From NCBI RefSeq assembly GCF_006517815.1, contig NZ_CP041198.1, forward strand, positions 1,984,001 to 2,048,000: 64,000 nucleotides of DNA, given 5' to 3'. Position numbers and translations under genes: made by a program. Of this stretch, positions 35,340 to 46,344 are shown piece after piece. The stretch comes from Pseudarthrobacter sp. NIBRBAC000502770. GTDB taxonomy: Bacteria > Actinomycetota > Actinomycetes > Actinomycetales > Micrococcaceae. The number at the start of each line of letters is the position of its first letter. Within the stretch, counting starts at the first letter, position 1. The notes beneath the pieces were generated by a model. The model was not told the origin of the DNA. It did not search any database and saw nothing but the letters and a program-made list of their open reading frames with translations.

Positions 35340-35357
35340 TCTGCGCGCGCCGAAACC

Positions 35358-36917
35358 TCAGGCTTCGGCAGGTTCCTCGAACTTCGGGAAGACGGGGGCG
35401 GGGGCGGGCAGTGCGGTGCCGGGCACGATGGGGGTGGCGATTGCCGCGAACTGCCTGGCCCCGCCGTCGGCCTGGCCCAGCGCGTCCAGCAGCTTGGCGG
35501 ATGCGCCGGGCATGACCGGCTGCGCCAGGATGGCCACGATCCGCAGGACCTCCAGCGTCACGTAGAGCACGGTGTTCATGCGCTCGACGTCGGTCTTCCG
35601 CAGCACCCAGGGCGCCTGCTCGGCGAAGTAGGCGTTGGTGTGGTGCAGCACGCCCCAGATTGCCTCCAGGGCCCGGCTGAACTCCTGCTTGTCGAAGGCC
35701 GCGCGGGCGGCGTCCAGCAGGCCGTTGGCCTGGTCAAGGATTGCCTGGTCTGCAGCCGTGAGCTCCCCGGGGGTGGGTACCGCGGCGTCACAGTTCTTCG
35801 CCACCATGGACAGGGACCGCTGGGCCAGGTTGCCGAAGTTGTTCGCGAGGTCCGCGTTCATCCGGCCCACGATGGCCTCGTGGTTGTAGCTGCCGTCGGC
35901 GCCGAACGGGACCTCGCGCAGGAAGAAGAACCGCACCTGGTCCAGGCCGTAGCGGGCCACGAAGTCCGCCGGCGCCACCACATTGCCCAGGGACTTGGAC
36001 ATCTTGACCCCGTTGTTGTGCAGGAAGCCGTGGATCATCACGCGCCTGGGCAGTTCCAGCCCGGCACTCATCAGGAAGGCGGGCCAGTAGATGGCGTGGA
36101 ACCGGGAGATGTCCTTGCCGATGATGTGGACGTCGGCGGGCCAGTACTTCCGGAACTTCTCCGAGTCCACATCCGGGTAGCCGACGCCGGTGAGGTAGTT
36201 GGTCAGCGCATCCACCCAGACGTACATGACGTGCTTGTCGTTGCCGGGCACGGGAACGCCCCAGTCGAACGTGGTGCGGCTGATGGACAGGTCCTCCAGG
36301 CCGCGCTTGACGAAGCTGATGACCTCGTTGAACCGGTACTGGGGTGCGCCGAACTCCGGGTGGGATTCATACAGTGCCAGCAGCTTGTCCTGGTAGGCGG
36401 AGAGCCGGAAGAAGTAGCTCTCCTCCGCCGTCCACGTCACCTCGGTGTCCGTCTCTTTCGAGTAGCGCACGCCGTCGTCCTTCACCACCGTCTCATCCTC
36501 GGCGTAGAAGGCCTCGTCCCGCACGGAGTACCAGCCCTCGTACTTGTCGAGGTAGATGTCGCCGTTGGCTTCCATCTTCTTCCAGATGGCCTGCGAGGCC
36601 GCGTAGTGGTCTTCGTCGGTGGTGCGGATGAAGCGGTCGTAGCTGATGCCCAGGTCGGCATGCGCAGCCTTGTAGACCTCTGCGTTCCGGTCCACCAGTT
36701 CCTTGGGCGTGATGCCTTCCTTCTCCGCGGTCTGGGCAATTTTCATGCCGTGCTCGTCGGTGCCGGTCAGGAACATCACGTCATAGCCGTCCAGCCGCTT
36801 GAAGCGCGCCATGGCGTCGGTGGCAATGTACTCGTAGGCGTGCCCGATGTGCGGTACGCCGTTGGGGTAGGTGATGGCCGTGGTGATGTAGAACGGCGTT
36901 TTCTCTGGAGCAGTCAC
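35358..36917 (-). CDS. metG: Methionine--tRNA ligase
   Basis: Charges initiator and elongator tRNA-Met. 519 residues; [16 protein letters not shown] carries the HIGH motif and [10 protein letters not shown] the KMSKS motif; the C-terminal helical domain binds the anticodon. The zinc-knuckle cysteines of the E. coli-type enzyme are absent, so it is the shorter, zinc-free class. Stands next to the second ABC exporter without obvious link. Confidence 0.97.
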   Translation of the reverse strand: MTAPEKTPFYITTAITYPNGVPHIGHAYEYIATDAMARFKRLDGYDVMFLTGTDEHGMKIAQTAEKEGITPKELVDRNAEVYKAAHADLGISYDRFIRTTDEDHYAASQAIWKKMEANGDIYLDKYEGWYSVRDEAFYAEDETVVKDDGVRYSKETDTEVTWTAEESYFFRLSAYQDKLLALYESHPEFGAPQYRFNEVISFVKRGLEDLSISRTTFDWGVPVPGNDKHVMYVWVDALTNYLTGVGYPDVDSEKFRKYWPADVHIIGKDISRFHAIYWPAFLMSAGLELPRRVMIHGFLHNNGVKMSKSLGNVVAPADFVARYGLDQVRFFFLREVPFGADGSYNHEAIVGRMNADLANNFGNLAQRSLSMVAKNCDAAVPTPGELTAADQAILDQANGLLDAARAAFDKQEFSRALEAIWGVLHHTNAYFAEQAPWVLRKTDVERMNTVLYVTLEVLRIVAILAQPVMPGASAKLLDALGQADGGARQFAAIATPIVPGTALPAPAPVFPKFEEPAEA

Positions 36918-36953
36918 GGTGCGGACGGTTACCTTCGGTGCGGGGTGGGCGGA

Positions 36954-37709
36954 CTAGATCAGTTCTGTCAGGGTATCGCTCAGGCGGACCAGCTCGTGGT
37001 CGTGCGAGGCCACCAGGACGGCGATGCCGTCGGAGGTGGTGTCCTTCAGGATGCTGATGATGCGGTTGGCGGAGGCACGGTCCAGGGAGGCGGTGGGCTC
37101 ATCCACCACCAGGACCCGGGTGCCGAGGATCAGGGCCCGGGCAATGGCCACGCGCTGCCGCTCACCGCCGGAGAGCTGGGCGGGACGGTGCCGCATGCGG
37201 CGGCCCAGGCCCACCAGGTCCAGCAGGTCCTTGGCCATGTCGCGGCGCTGGTCCACCTCGCCGTCGGGAACGGCAGGCAGGAGGACGTTCTCCAGGGCGC
37301 TCATGCCGTCGATCAGGGCACCGCCCTGATCCACGTAACCGATCAGGGCACGACGACGGTCGGCGATTTCGTCGTCGCCCATGCTTTCGAGCGAATCACC
37401 TTCCCAGAACACCCGGCCCGACGTCGGCAGGGTAAGTCCCGCCCCGACGGTCAGGATGCTGGTCTTGCCGGAGCCGCTTCGGCCGGCGACGCAGTGCATC
37501 TCACCGGCGTGCAGGGTCAGGTCGAAACCTTCCACCACGCTCACGGCCTCGGCGCCGCCCTTTCCGCCGCCGTAGCGGATGGTGATGTCGCGCATCTCCA
37601 GCGGGGTGGCGTGGTCGGCCGACTTGACGATGGTGTTGGCCCGGGTCTGCAGGGGGACCTCGTTGGAGCCGCTCCTGCGGCTCCGCTGGACGTTCGTCGG
37701 GTTTGTCAT
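36954..37709 (-). CDS. ABC transporter ATP-binding protein (second exporter)
   Basis: 251-residue ATPase: Walker A AGRSGSGKTSI, signature LSGGERQRVAIA, Walker B VLVVDEPTASLD, switch His in ASHDHELV. The open frame reaches 38315, but ATG 37709 overlaps the permease TGA (ATGA) and gives a normal length. Together with the permease it forms a MacB/FtsX-type exporter; there is no nearby two-component gene on this strand. Confidence 0.94.
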   Translation of the reverse strand: MTNPTNVQRSRRSGSNEVPLQTRANTIVKSADHATPLEMRDITIRYGGGKGGAEAVSVVEGFDLTLHAGEMHCVAGRSGSGKTSILTVGAGLTLPTSGRVFWEGDSLESMGDDEIADRRRALIGYVDQGGALIDGMSALENVLLPAVPDGEVDQRRDMAKDLLDLVGLGRRMRHRPAQLSGGERQRVAIARALILGTRVLVVDEPTASLDRASANRIISILKDTTSDGIAVLVASHDHELVRLSDTLTELI

Positions 37710-40504
37710 TGGACCACTTTCGTTGCAATCGGTATCCAGCAAATTACAGCCACCAGCCCAGCCACGGCAGCCCAGATGGCTGCATAGGGGGCCAGCAGCA
37801 GGCCGATGCCCAGGGCGCCCAGCACGCCCAGCGGCAGGGCCACGGTTCCCACCAGCGCGTTCTCGAACAACCGCACCTGGCGGAGCATGTCCGGGTTCCA
37901 GCCCATGGCCTGGAGGATGCCCAGGTACTGGCGTTTGGCGTTGAGCTCGAACCGGCCCGTCACCAGGGTCAGGACCAGCCCCACTGCCACGCCGGACAGT
38001 GCCAGCAGGATGCTTGGGAGCGTCACGCTGGCGGCGGCCAGGCCGCTCAATGCGCTGGCACCGGCGGCGCGGGGAATATCGATCAGCAGGGCAATCAGGC
38101 CGCCCACTGCCGCGCCGAAGACACCGACCGCGACGGCGAGCGACAAGGTGTTGAACTTGTTGGTGCTCAGCTGCCGGTGGGCGAAGGTGAGCGGCGAATC
38201 GACGGGGATGAGGCGTTCGTCGTGCTGCGGTTCCTGGTCGATCACGTCGCGGTGGCGCAGCTGCCGGGCGGCGAACAGCGCTGCAGCACAGTAGAGCACC
38301 AGGACGGCGGCGCACACCAGTGCGGTGGCCAGACTCCAGCTCAGCAGGCTCAGCACGATGCCCGCCGCGGCAAGCAGCACGGCCCCGACGCCGAATTCCT
38401 CGAGTACCCAGCTTCGGATCCGGCGCTGGGTCCAGCCCATGGCCCGCAGGGTTCCGGCCTCACTGCGGCGTTTGCGGATGTAGCTCACAGTCGAGGCGCC
38501 GGTGAGGAGTGCCGCCCCGCACAGCGTCAGGAACAGGAGGGTGATGTTGGTTCCCGAAAGTGCCCCTGCCACGGCCTCCGCGGCATTCTGGCGGACCCAG
38601 GACTGCTGGACCGTGCCGAGAGCCGATTCCTTTCCGGCGCCGTCCTTGGAGTAGCCGGGAACGAAGATGCTGGTGTCTTCACGGGCGGAACCCGCCACCA
38701 CGGTGGCGTCAAGGCCCACGTCCCGGATCTGCGCGGCGAGCTTCTCCACCTCAGGCTGGGCGTCCTTCCAGCTGCCCGGCGCCTTGGCGCGGACGCGGAT
38801 GGCATCGATGACGGCGGCGTTCTGCTTGTAGCCGCGCGCGGCGGCGAGTCCGTAGAAGTCCGTGATGGCACCGGCGGACTGGCTGGCCAGTCCGGTGGCG
38901 CTGAGCGACGGCTTCAGCTCCGCGGCTGGAACGTCCTTGCCGGAGGCGTCCTTTGTCAGGGTAAACGGGGTGGGATCGTAGCCGCCCAGCGGCAGCTTGT
39001 TGACGTCGCCGGAGGCGGCCTCCACCGCGGCGGGGTCGAACGTACCGTAGACCATGGGCAGCGGCTGCGCAGACTGCTGCTGGCCGGTGGGCAGGTTGTC
39101 GCGGTAGGACCGCTCGTCAACCGGGTTGCGCTGGGTCTGGTCGACCGGCGCGCCGTTGGACGCCTTGTCGGGAAGTCGGTTGACGGTGACCCAATCCCCG
39201 GGAACTGCCGTCTTGTCCACGGCACCGTTGGACGCGGTGTCTCCGTCTGTGTACTTGGGGGCGCCGGCGAAATTGGTGCTCCACTTGGCCGGAGTGTACA
39301 GGCCCGGGTTGAAGTTGCCGGTGGCGCCCAGCAGCGAGGAGTGGTCGGTCGAACCCGGCCAGGACAACACGAAGGGGTCCTTGGAAACAAACGGCAGGTA
39401 ATCCTTGCCCAGGGATTTCGAGACGGTGCCGACGTCCTTGACGACCTTGCCGGCGTCGTCAATTTCCTCGATCTTGACGTTGTACTTCAGGTCCAGCGAG
39501 GTGCCGGAGCGCACGATCAGCGGTACCGCCTGCGAACCGGTGGTCAGCTGGCCGTTGCGCTTGGCCTGCTGGTACTGGGTCATCAGGGGCGCCCAGTACT
39601 TGAGCTTAACGCCCAGGAAGTCGGGGCCTTCCTTGAGCTGGTCCATGCTGATGCCGCTGGTGAAGAGGCCTTCCAGGTAGCGGCCCACGGCGCCGGCGTC
39701 GCGGGCATCTGCCGGCGGCGCCTTCTCCAGCGGAGCCAGGAAGTCGCCGGCGGAACCGAGGAGTGCCCGCTCGGCGGCAGGGTCGACGGCCACGACGGAT
39801 TCGGTGACCTCGGGGGCCATCGGGAGTGCCACGGAGAGGTTGAAGAGGTTGTGCTCGGACCCGCCGGCGGGCGCAGGGAACTTGATGCCCGTCTCCCCTG
39901 CCGGCGCGGCGATGCGGATGCTGCTGCCGCCGGCGGCCTTCTCCTCGACGAGCTTCGCCTTGCCCAGCGTGCCCTCGGCCGTGGTCTTGAACAGGGTTTG
40001 CTCGGAGTTCCCGTCGGAGCTCACGGCGCTGGCGGTGAGGCGGTACTTCTTGGCGGCATCGGTCAGGACGGACTCCGCTGCCGGCCACTTGTCCGGGGCG
40101 GTGGCGCCGGCGGCCTGGTCCGCCGTGGCGGTGCCGGCCAGTCCGGCGTTGTAGCCCAGGTAATCCATGGCGTCGAGGCGGGGCGTCTCCAGGTTCTGGG
40201 TGACGCGCGAGACCAGGCTGATGGGGGCGGCCACGGACGTGCCGGACAGCTTCCGGATGGAGTCCAGCTGGTCGAAGCCGATGCCGCCCGCGCCGTTGGC
40301 GATTTCGGGCTGCAGAAGCGCCCCGGAGGGCGCCTTGGCCTGGACCAGGATGTCGTAGAGACCCCTCGAGTTTTCATCGACCGTCCGGTTGAGTGCAGCC
40401 TGTGACTGGCTTTGGACGACGACCGACAAGCACATGGCTGCGATCAAGATGGCCGCGGTCAACAGCAGCACCCTGCTTCTGATGAACCTCTGGACGGCGT
40501 TCAT
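37706..40504 (-). CDS. ABC transporter permease with ~600-residue ectodomain
   Basis: 932 residues from ATG 40504 (GGGAG four bases upstream). One transmembrane helix at about 12-32, then some 600 residues outside the membrane (about 33-630), then FtsX-type helices at about 640-660, 690-735, 775-825 and 870-925, including GVFGAAVGGLIALLI and GVAVGLVLTLVTGRFELNAKRQYLGILQAMGW. The outside part has no domain I can name and is much larger than in MacB (about 200). The FtsX core with RSEAGTLRAMGW and LGILQAMGW is duplicated. The frame extends upstream to 40651 without a ribosome binding site. Confidence 0.88.
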   Translation of the reverse strand: MNAVQRFIRSRVLLLTAAILIAAMCLSVVVQSQSQAALNRTVDENSRGLYDILVQAKAPSGALLQPEIANGAGGIGFDQLDSIRKLSGTSVAAPISLVSRVTQNLETPRLDAMDYLGYNAGLAGTATADQAAGATAPDKWPAAESVLTDAAKKYRLTASAVSSDGNSEQTLFKTTAEGTLGKAKLVEEKAAGGSSIRIAAPAGETGIKFPAPAGGSEHNLFNLSVALPMAPEVTESVVAVDPAAERALLGSAGDFLAPLEKAPPADARDAGAVGRYLEGLFTSGISMDQLKEGPDFLGVKLKYWAPLMTQYQQAKRNGQLTTGSQAVPLIVRSGTSLDLKYNVKIEEIDDAGKVVKDVGTVSKSLGKDYLPFVSKDPFVLSWPGSTDHSSLLGATGNFNPGLYTPAKWSTNFAGAPKYTDGDTASNGAVDKTAVPGDWVTVNRLPDKASNGAPVDQTQRNPVDERSYRDNLPTGQQQSAQPLPMVYGTFDPAAVEAASGDVNKLPLGGYDPTPFTLTKDASGKDVPAAELKPSLSATGLASQSAGAITDFYGLAAARGYKQNAAVIDAIRVRAKAPGSWKDAQPEVEKLAAQIRDVGLDATVVAGSAREDTSIFVPGYSKDGAGKESALGTVQQSWVRQNAAEAVAGALSGTNITLLFLTLCGAALLTGASTVSYIRKRRSEAGTLRAMGWTQRRIRSWVLEEFGVGAVLLAAAGIVLSLLSWSLATALVCAAVLVLYCAAALFAARQLRHRDVIDQEPQHDERLIPVDSPLTFAHRQLSTNKFNTLSLAVAVGVFGAAVGGLIALLIDIPRAAGASALSGLAAASVTLPSILLALSGVAVGLVLTLVTGRFELNAKRQYLGILQAMGWNPDMLRQVRLFENALVGTVALPLGVLGALGIGLLLAPYAAIWAAVAGLVAVICWIPIATKVVQ

Positions 40505-40588
40505 GGAACTCCCTGAAACCTGGATTGCGTGCGCGCACTTCCGTCCCCCGGGCAGGCGTGGGCAATGACGGACGGATGTGCAAAAGGT

Positions 40589-40652
40589 ATTGGCCGGCCT
40601 GCCGGCTACGGTCCTGAATAAGGACCCAGCCATTGTAAGCAGACCGGCCAAT
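40589..40652. repeat. Nested inverted repeats upstream of second ABC exporter
   Basis: Outer arms ATTGGCCGG (40589-40597) and CCGGCCAAT (40644-40652) enclose an inner hairpin GGTCCT-GAATA-AGGACC (40610-40626). The whole lies between the serA stop and the ABC permease start, in the transcribed direction of both. It may be a serA terminator, a leader structure or an operator; a T-run is absent. The gap 40505-40720 holds nothing else that I can name. Confidence 0.6.
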
Positions 40653-40720
40653 CATACGTGGATCCGCCGGGTCGTACCCCCGCGGAGGAGCGGCTACGGC
40701 GTTTCGGCCGGTGTGTCGCG

Positions 40721-42310
40721 CTAGTCTTCCAGGTCCACTTCCCGGACCATTTCGGCGCCGATACCTGCCTTGATGGCGTCCAGCACCTGCTGCGGGACGG
40801 AGCTGTCGATGGTCAGCAGGGCGAGGACCTTGCCGCCCTCATCGGAGCGCGCAACCTGCATGCCGGCGATGTTGATGTTGTTCATGCCCAGGATGTGGCC
40901 GATGGTTCCGATCACGCCCGGCCGGTCGGTGTAGGCAACCACCACGAGGTGTTCGCTGATGGGGATTTCCACCTCGAACCCGTTGATGCCCACCAGCTTC
41001 TCGATCTGCTTGGGGCCGGTCAGGGTGCCCGCCACGGAGATCTGGCTGCCGTCGCTGAGGGCGCCGCGCAGGGTCAGGACGTTGCGGTACGACTCAGTGT
41101 CGGGGGTGGTGATGAGGCGGACATTGATGCCGCGCTGCTCGGCGATGACGGGCGCGTTGACGTAGGAGACCTGCTCGGTCACGACGTCGGCGAAGATGCC
41201 CTTCAGCGCGGCGAGCTCAAGCACCTTGACGTCGAGCGAGGAGATTTCGCCGGCCACTTCGACGTCGAACTGGGTCAGGGAGGCGTGGGTCAGGGCGGTG
41301 AAGATGCGGCCCAGCTTCTCAATCAGCGGGATGCCCGGGCGGACGTCGGGGGCGATGACGCCGCCGGCGACGTTGACGGCGTCCGGCACGAGCTCGCCGG
41401 CGAGGGCCAGGCGGACGGACTTGGCCACGGAGACGCCGGCCTTTTCCTGTGCTTCGTCCGTGGAGGCGCCCAGGTGGGGGGTGACCACGACGTTGTCGAG
41501 CTTGAAGAACGGCAGGTCGGTGCTGGGTTCCTTGGCGAAGACGTCCACGCCGGCACCGGCGATTTCGCCGTCCTGCAGGGCCGTGAAGAGTGCTTCTTCA
41601 TCGACGAGGCCGCCACGGGCGACGTTGACCACGTAGGCGGTCGGCTTCATCTTCTTGAACGCGTCCGCGCCCAGCATGCCCACGGTCTCGGGGGTCTTGG
41701 GCATGTGGATGGTGATGAAGTCGGACTGTGCCAGGAGTTCGTCCAGGGTGACCAGCTGCACGCCGAGCTGCGCGGCACGGGCGGAGGTGATGTAGGGGTC
41801 GTAGGCAAGGATCTTGGTGTCGAAGCCCTTGAGGCGGGCCGCCACCAGGGCGCCGATGCGGCCCAGGCCGATGATGCCGATCTTCTTTTCGAACAGTTCG
41901 ATGCCGGTGTACTTGGAGCGCTTCCATTCGCCGTCCTTGAGGGCGGCGCTGGCCTGCGGGATGTGGCGGGCCAGGCTGAGGATGTGGCCCACGGTGAGTT
42001 CGGCGGCGGACACGATGTTGGACGTGGGGGCGTTGACCACCATCACGCCTGCCTGGGTTGCGGCCTTGATGTCCACATTGTCCAGGCCCACCCCGGCGCG
42101 CGCGATGACCTTCAGGTTCTTGGCCGCGGCGATCGCTTCGGCGTCCACCTGGGTGGCGGAGCGGACCAGGATGGCGTCTACGTCGCTGATCGCCGAGAGT
42201 AGCTGGGAACGGTCTGCGCCGTCGGTCTGTCGGATTTCAAAGTCCGGGCCAAGGGCCTCGACGGTGGCGGGGGAAAGTTCTTCGGCGAGCAGTACTACGG
42301 GTTTTGACAC
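40721..42310 (-). CDS. serA: D-3-phosphoglycerate dehydrogenase
   Basis: First step of serine synthesis, NAD-dependent. 529 residues from GTG 42310 (MSKPVVLLAEELSPATVEALG), with AGAGGA six bases upstream; longer frames to 42349 lack support. NAD-binding IIGLGRIGALVAARLKGFD, RAGVGLDNVDIKAATQAG and a C-terminal ASB plus ACT domain (about 320-529, VEIPISEHLVVVAYTDRPGVIGTIGHILGMNNINIAGMQV) that gives serine feedback. It is of the long (type 1) class found in mycobacteria. Follows ilvC. Confidence 0.97.
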   Translation of the reverse strand: MSKPVVLLAEELSPATVEALGPDFEIRQTDGADRSQLLSAISDVDAILVRSATQVDAEAIAAAKNLKVIARAGVGLDNVDIKAATQAGVMVVNAPTSNIVSAAELTVGHILSLARHIPQASAALKDGEWKRSKYTGIELFEKKIGIIGLGRIGALVAARLKGFDTKILAYDPYITSARAAQLGVQLVTLDELLAQSDFITIHMPKTPETVGMLGADAFKKMKPTAYVVNVARGGLVDEEALFTALQDGEIAGAGVDVFAKEPSTDLPFFKLDNVVVTPHLGASTDEAQEKAGVSVAKSVRLALAGELVPDAVNVAGGVIAPDVRPGIPLIEKLGRIFTALTHASLTQFDVEVAGEISSLDVKVLELAALKGIFADVVTEQVSYVNAPVIAEQRGINVRLITTPDTESYRNVLTLRGALSDGSQISVAGTLTGPKQIEKLVGINGFEVEIPISEHLVVVAYTDRPGVIGTIGHILGMNNINIAGMQVARSDEGGKVLALLTIDSSVPQQVLDAIKAGIGAEMVREVDLED

Positions 42311-42365
42311 GGCTGATCCTCTGCGTTGCAGTCCTGGGGATGGAAACAAGTCTAGGCGGACGGAA

Positions 42366-42401
42366 AGGCCGGGCTCACATTGTTAAGTGTGAACCCGGCC
42401 T
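42366..42401 (-). terminator. Terminator after ilvC
   Basis: 14-bp arms (42366-42379 and 42388-42401, one G-U type wobble) between ilvC and serA on the minus strand, followed by a TTTCC run; it separates the ilvBNC operon from serA. Confidence 0.75.
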
Positions 42402-42431
42402 CACCATTGGGGTAAAAGCGGCGCGGCAGCC

Positions 42432-43508
<1,077 letters not shown>

Positions 43509-43541
43509 TTACGGGCGCGTGGTCCCGCCTGGGGGCAATGC

Positions 43542-44054
43542 CTAGGCGGAGCGGAGCGCCCGGTCACTCATGGAGCGGGATCCCCGTCCAACGGCCAGGG
43601 TGCCGGACTGCACAATTTCGCGGATGCCGAAGGGCTCCAGCACTGAGAGCAGGGCTGTGAGCTTTTCGGGATGGCCGGTGGCCTCGATGACGACGGAGTC
43701 GGTGGATACGTCGACCACTGAGGCGCGGAACAGGTCTGCGGCCTGGGTTACCTGCAGGCGTGTTGCGGCATCCGCACGTACCTTGACCAGGATGTGGTCG
43801 CGCTGTACGGAAGATTCGGGGGTGAGCTCAACGATCTTGATGACGTTCACCAGCTTGTTGAGCTGCTTGGTGACCTGTTCGATCAGGTCGCCGTCGGCGT
43901 CGACCACCACCGTCATGCGGGACACGCCCGGCACTTCGGTGGGGCCAACGGCCAGGGAGTTGATGTTGAAGGCGCGCCGGGCAAAGAGGCTGGCCACGCG
44001 GGTCAGGACGCCGGGCTTGTCCTCAACCAGGACGGAAAGTGTGTGGCGGGTCAT
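43542..44054 (-). CDS. ilvN: Acetolactate synthase small subunit
   Basis: Regulatory subunit of acetohydroxyacid synthase; binds valine. 170 residues from ATG 44054 (MTRHTLSVLVEDKPGVLTRVASLFARRAFNINSLAVG), an N-terminal ACT domain (about 5-80) and the C-terminal small-subunit domain. The longer frame to 44141 would overlap ilvB. Starts two bases after the ilvB stop, so it is translated in step with it. Confidence 0.97.
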   Translation of the reverse strand: MTRHTLSVLVEDKPGVLTRVASLFARRAFNINSLAVGPTEVPGVSRMTVVVDADGDLIEQVTKQLNKLVNVIKIVELTPESSVQRDHILVKVRADAATRLQVTQAADLFRASVVDVSTDSVVIEATGHPEKLTALLSVLEPFGIREIVQSGTLAVGRGSRSMSDRALRSA

Positions 44055-44056
44055 GC

Positions 44057-45964
44057 TCAGTCTTCCTCTTCCCATTCCGGGGTCATGTTGCGGGCAACCT
44101 GGATCTGGTCGTTGCTCACGCCGGCGGGCACCATTGGCCACACCATGGAGTTGGGGCTCACTACGAAATCGATGACCACGGGGCGGTCGTTGATTTCGAG
44201 GGCCTTCTGGATGGTGGCATCGATGTCTTCCTCCCGTTCAACCCGGAACGACGCGCAGCCATAGGCCTCCCCCAGCTTGACGAAATCCGGGATGCGGACC
44301 GTGTCATGGCCGGTATTGAGGTCGGTGTTGGAGTAGCGGCCCTCGTAGAAGAGGGTCTGCCACTGCCGCACCATGCCCAGCGAGGAGTTATTGATAACAG
44401 CCACCTTGATGGGGATTTTGTTGATGGCGCAGGTGGCCAACTCCTGGTTGGTCATCTGGAAGCAGCCGTCACCGTCGATGGCCCAGACCACGCGGTCCGG
44501 GTTGCCCACCTTCGCGCCCATGGCCGCCGGGACGGCGTATCCCATGGTGCCGGCGCCGCCCGAGTTCAGCCAGGCGTGCGGGCGTTCGTACTTGATGAAC
44601 TGGGCGGCCCACATCTGGTGCTGGCCGACGCCTGCCACGTACACGCCGTCGGGGCCGGTCAGCTCACCGATCCGCTTGATGACCTTCTGCGGTGCGATCA
44701 ATCCGTCGTCCGGTTCCGTCCAGCCCAGCGGGTAGGTTTCCTTGAGGTTGTTCAGGAAAGCCCACCAGGTGGTGAGGTCCGGGGTTCCGGAAGCCTCGAA
44801 CTGGCTGCGCACGGCCTCGGTCAGTTCCGGGATGATCTCCTTGACGGACCCAACGATGGGAACGTCAGCGGTGCGGTTCTTGGAAATTTCCGCAGGATCG
44901 ATGTCGGCGTGGATGACCTTGGCGTTGGGCGCGAAGGTCTTCAGCACGCCGGTAACGCGGTCATCGAAGCGCGCGCCGAGCGTGATGAGCAGGTCGGACT
45001 GCTGCAGGGCCGTGACGGCGGAAACGCTGCCGTGCATGCCGGGCATGCCGACGTGCTGCGGGTGGGAGTCCGGGAACGCGCCCTTGGCCATCAGGGTGGT
45101 CACCACCGGCGCGCCGGTGGCTTCGGCGAGGGCGAGCAGCTCGGCGGAGGCGTGCGCCTTGACCACGCCTCCGCCCACGTACAGGACAGGCTTGGTGGAG
45201 GCGGCAATGAGTTTGGCCGCTTCACGGACCTGCTTGTTGTGGCCGCGGGTCACCGGCCGGTAGCCCGGCAGGTCGATTTTCGGGGGCCAGGAGAAAGTCA
45301 TCTGGCCCACCTGGGCATCCTTGGCAACGTCCACCAGCACGGGACCGGGGCGGCCGGTGGAGGCCAGGTGGAAGGCCTCTGCCATAACGTGCGGGATGTC
45401 GTTGGGGTCCGTTACCAGGAAGGAATGCTTGGTAATGGGCATCGTGATACCCACGATGTCGGCTTCCTGGAAGGCATCGGTGCCGATCACGCCGCTGGAA
45501 ACCTGGCCGGTGATGGCCACCAGGGGCACGGAGTCCATGTGGGCATCCATGATGGCGGTAACGAGGTTGGTGGCCCCGGGGCCCGAGGTGGCGATGCAGA
45601 CGCCAACCCGCCCGGTGACCATGGCGTAGCCTTGCGCGGCGTGGCCGGCTCCCTGTTCGTGACGGACCAGCACGTGGTTCATGGTGGAGGCCATCAGGGG
45701 GTCGTAGGTGGGCAGGATCGCGCCACCAGGCAAACCGAAAATGTCGTCGACGCCGAGTTCTTCGAGCGAGCGGACGATTGCTTGCGAGCCGGTCATCACC
45801 GTCGGGGGTACGACGTTGTTCGGCCCAAGGACAGGAGAGGCGGCAGCAAGGTCGGCGACGACGGCGGCGTGGTCAGCCGTCCGGTCGGCGCGTTCCGGAG
45901 CCTTGGAGGCTCCAGCGGACTTGGTGGCCATCAGCGAGGGGCTGATGGGCGATCCTTTGCTCAT
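44057..45964 (-). CDS. ilvB: Acetolactate synthase large subunit
   Basis: Thiamine-diphosphate enzyme that condenses pyruvate into acetolactate. 635 residues: N-terminal [14 protein letters not shown] and catalytic Glu in [17 protein letters not shown] region [14 protein letters not shown], and the TPP motif [29 protein letters not shown]. The N-terminal 50 residues, rich in Ala and Ser, precede the domain. Expression is controlled by the attenuator at 46022-46142. Confidence 0.97.
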   Translation of the reverse strand: MSKGSPISPSLMATKSAGASKAPERADRTADHAAVVADLAAASPVLGPNNVVPPTVMTGSQAIVRSLEELGVDDIFGLPGGAILPTYDPLMASTMNHVLVRHEQGAGHAAQGYAMVTGRVGVCIATSGPGATNLVTAIMDAHMDSVPLVAITGQVSSGVIGTDAFQEADIVGITMPITKHSFLVTDPNDIPHVMAEAFHLASTGRPGPVLVDVAKDAQVGQMTFSWPPKIDLPGYRPVTRGHNKQVREAAKLIAASTKPVLYVGGGVVKAHASAELLALAEATGAPVVTTLMAKGAFPDSHPQHVGMPGMHGSVSAVTALQQSDLLITLGARFDDRVTGVLKTFAPNAKVIHADIDPAEISKNRTADVPIVGSVKEIIPELTEAVRSQFEASGTPDLTTWWAFLNNLKETYPLGWTEPDDGLIAPQKVIKRIGELTGPDGVYVAGVGQHQMWAAQFIKYERPHAWLNSGGAGTMGYAVPAAMGAKVGNPDRVVWAIDGDGCFQMTNQELATCAINKIPIKVAVINNSSLGMVRQWQTLFYEGRYSNTDLNTGHDTVRIPDFVKLGEAYGCASFRVEREEDIDATIQKALEINDRPVVIDFVVSPNSMVWPMVPAGVSNDQIQVARNMTPEWEEED

Positions 45965-46021
45965 CGGACTCTTCCTTGTGGATCTTCTCTGGTTTTGGAA
46001 CTGGTTTGGAACGGTGGGAAT

Positions 46022-46059
46022 AAAAAAACCCCTCGGCCTGGCGGCTTGGTGAGGGGTTT
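46022..46059 (-). terminator. ilvB attenuator terminator
   Basis: AAACCCCTC/GAGGGGTTT arms (46051-46059 and 46026-46034) followed by a run of seven Ts on the minus strand: a classical intrinsic terminator between the leader peptide and ilvB. A perfect 10-bp repeat, TTTCGTTACC (inside the leader coding region, 46128-46137) and GGTAACGAAA (46071-46080), and a 7-bp GCGCGTG/CACGCGC pair (46095-46101 and 46060-46066) cross each other, so they cannot form together; this is what alternating attenuator structures need. Confidence 0.88.
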
Positions 46060-46085
46060 GCGCGTGACTGTTTCGTTACCAGGGG

Positions 46086-46142
46086 CTAATGTGCCACGCG
46101 CTTGGTAAGGACGACGACGATGCCGGCGGTAACGAAAGTCAT
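46086..46142 (-). CDS. ilvL: ilv leader peptide MTFVTAGIVVVLTKRVAH
   Basis: 18-residue leader rich in the regulatory amino acids (Val x5, Ile x1, Leu x1, with IVVVL in a row). Scarcity of charged tRNA-Val/Ile/Leu would stall the ribosome and prevent the terminator before ilvB. ATG 46142 has no usable ribosome binding site; a -10 element stands six bases upstream, so the leader mRNA is probably leaderless. An ilvBNC leader translated without a ribosome binding site is known in Corynebacterium glutamicum. Confidence 0.88.
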   Translation of the reverse strand: MTFVTAGIVVVLTKRVAH

Positions 46143-46148
46143 GCGTTC

Positions 46149-46178
46149 AGTTTTCCCTCTTGGCGAGACGGGTGTCAA
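46149..46178 (-). promoter_or_regulatory. ilvBNC promoter
   Basis: TTGACA (46178-46173), 18-base spacer, AAAACT (46154-46149), six bases before the leader ATG. A hairpin GTGGAC-TTCATT-GTCCAC at 46203-46220 lies just upstream and could be an operator. Confidence 0.6.
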
Positions 46179-46344
46179 CGAGCGACCACCCCATCTCACC
46201 ATGTGGACTTCATTGTCCACGGATTGACCCTACCCCAAACTTCCGGCGCGGACGCCGTCAGCCCGGGGCCCCTCGGGTCAACCCTTATTAAGCCCTTCCG
46301 CCTCTGGCGGGGATCTTCCCCACGGGAGACCTCAGGAACTCGAG

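Noticed and set aside
35640..37787. Plus-strand open frame (715 codons) over metG and the ABC ATPase
   Set aside because: Antisense shadow crossing two convincing genes; no start signal.
36954..38315. Longer start for the second ABC ATPase
   Set aside because: The upstream part overlaps the permease in another frame; ATG 37709 overlaps the permease stop as ATGA.
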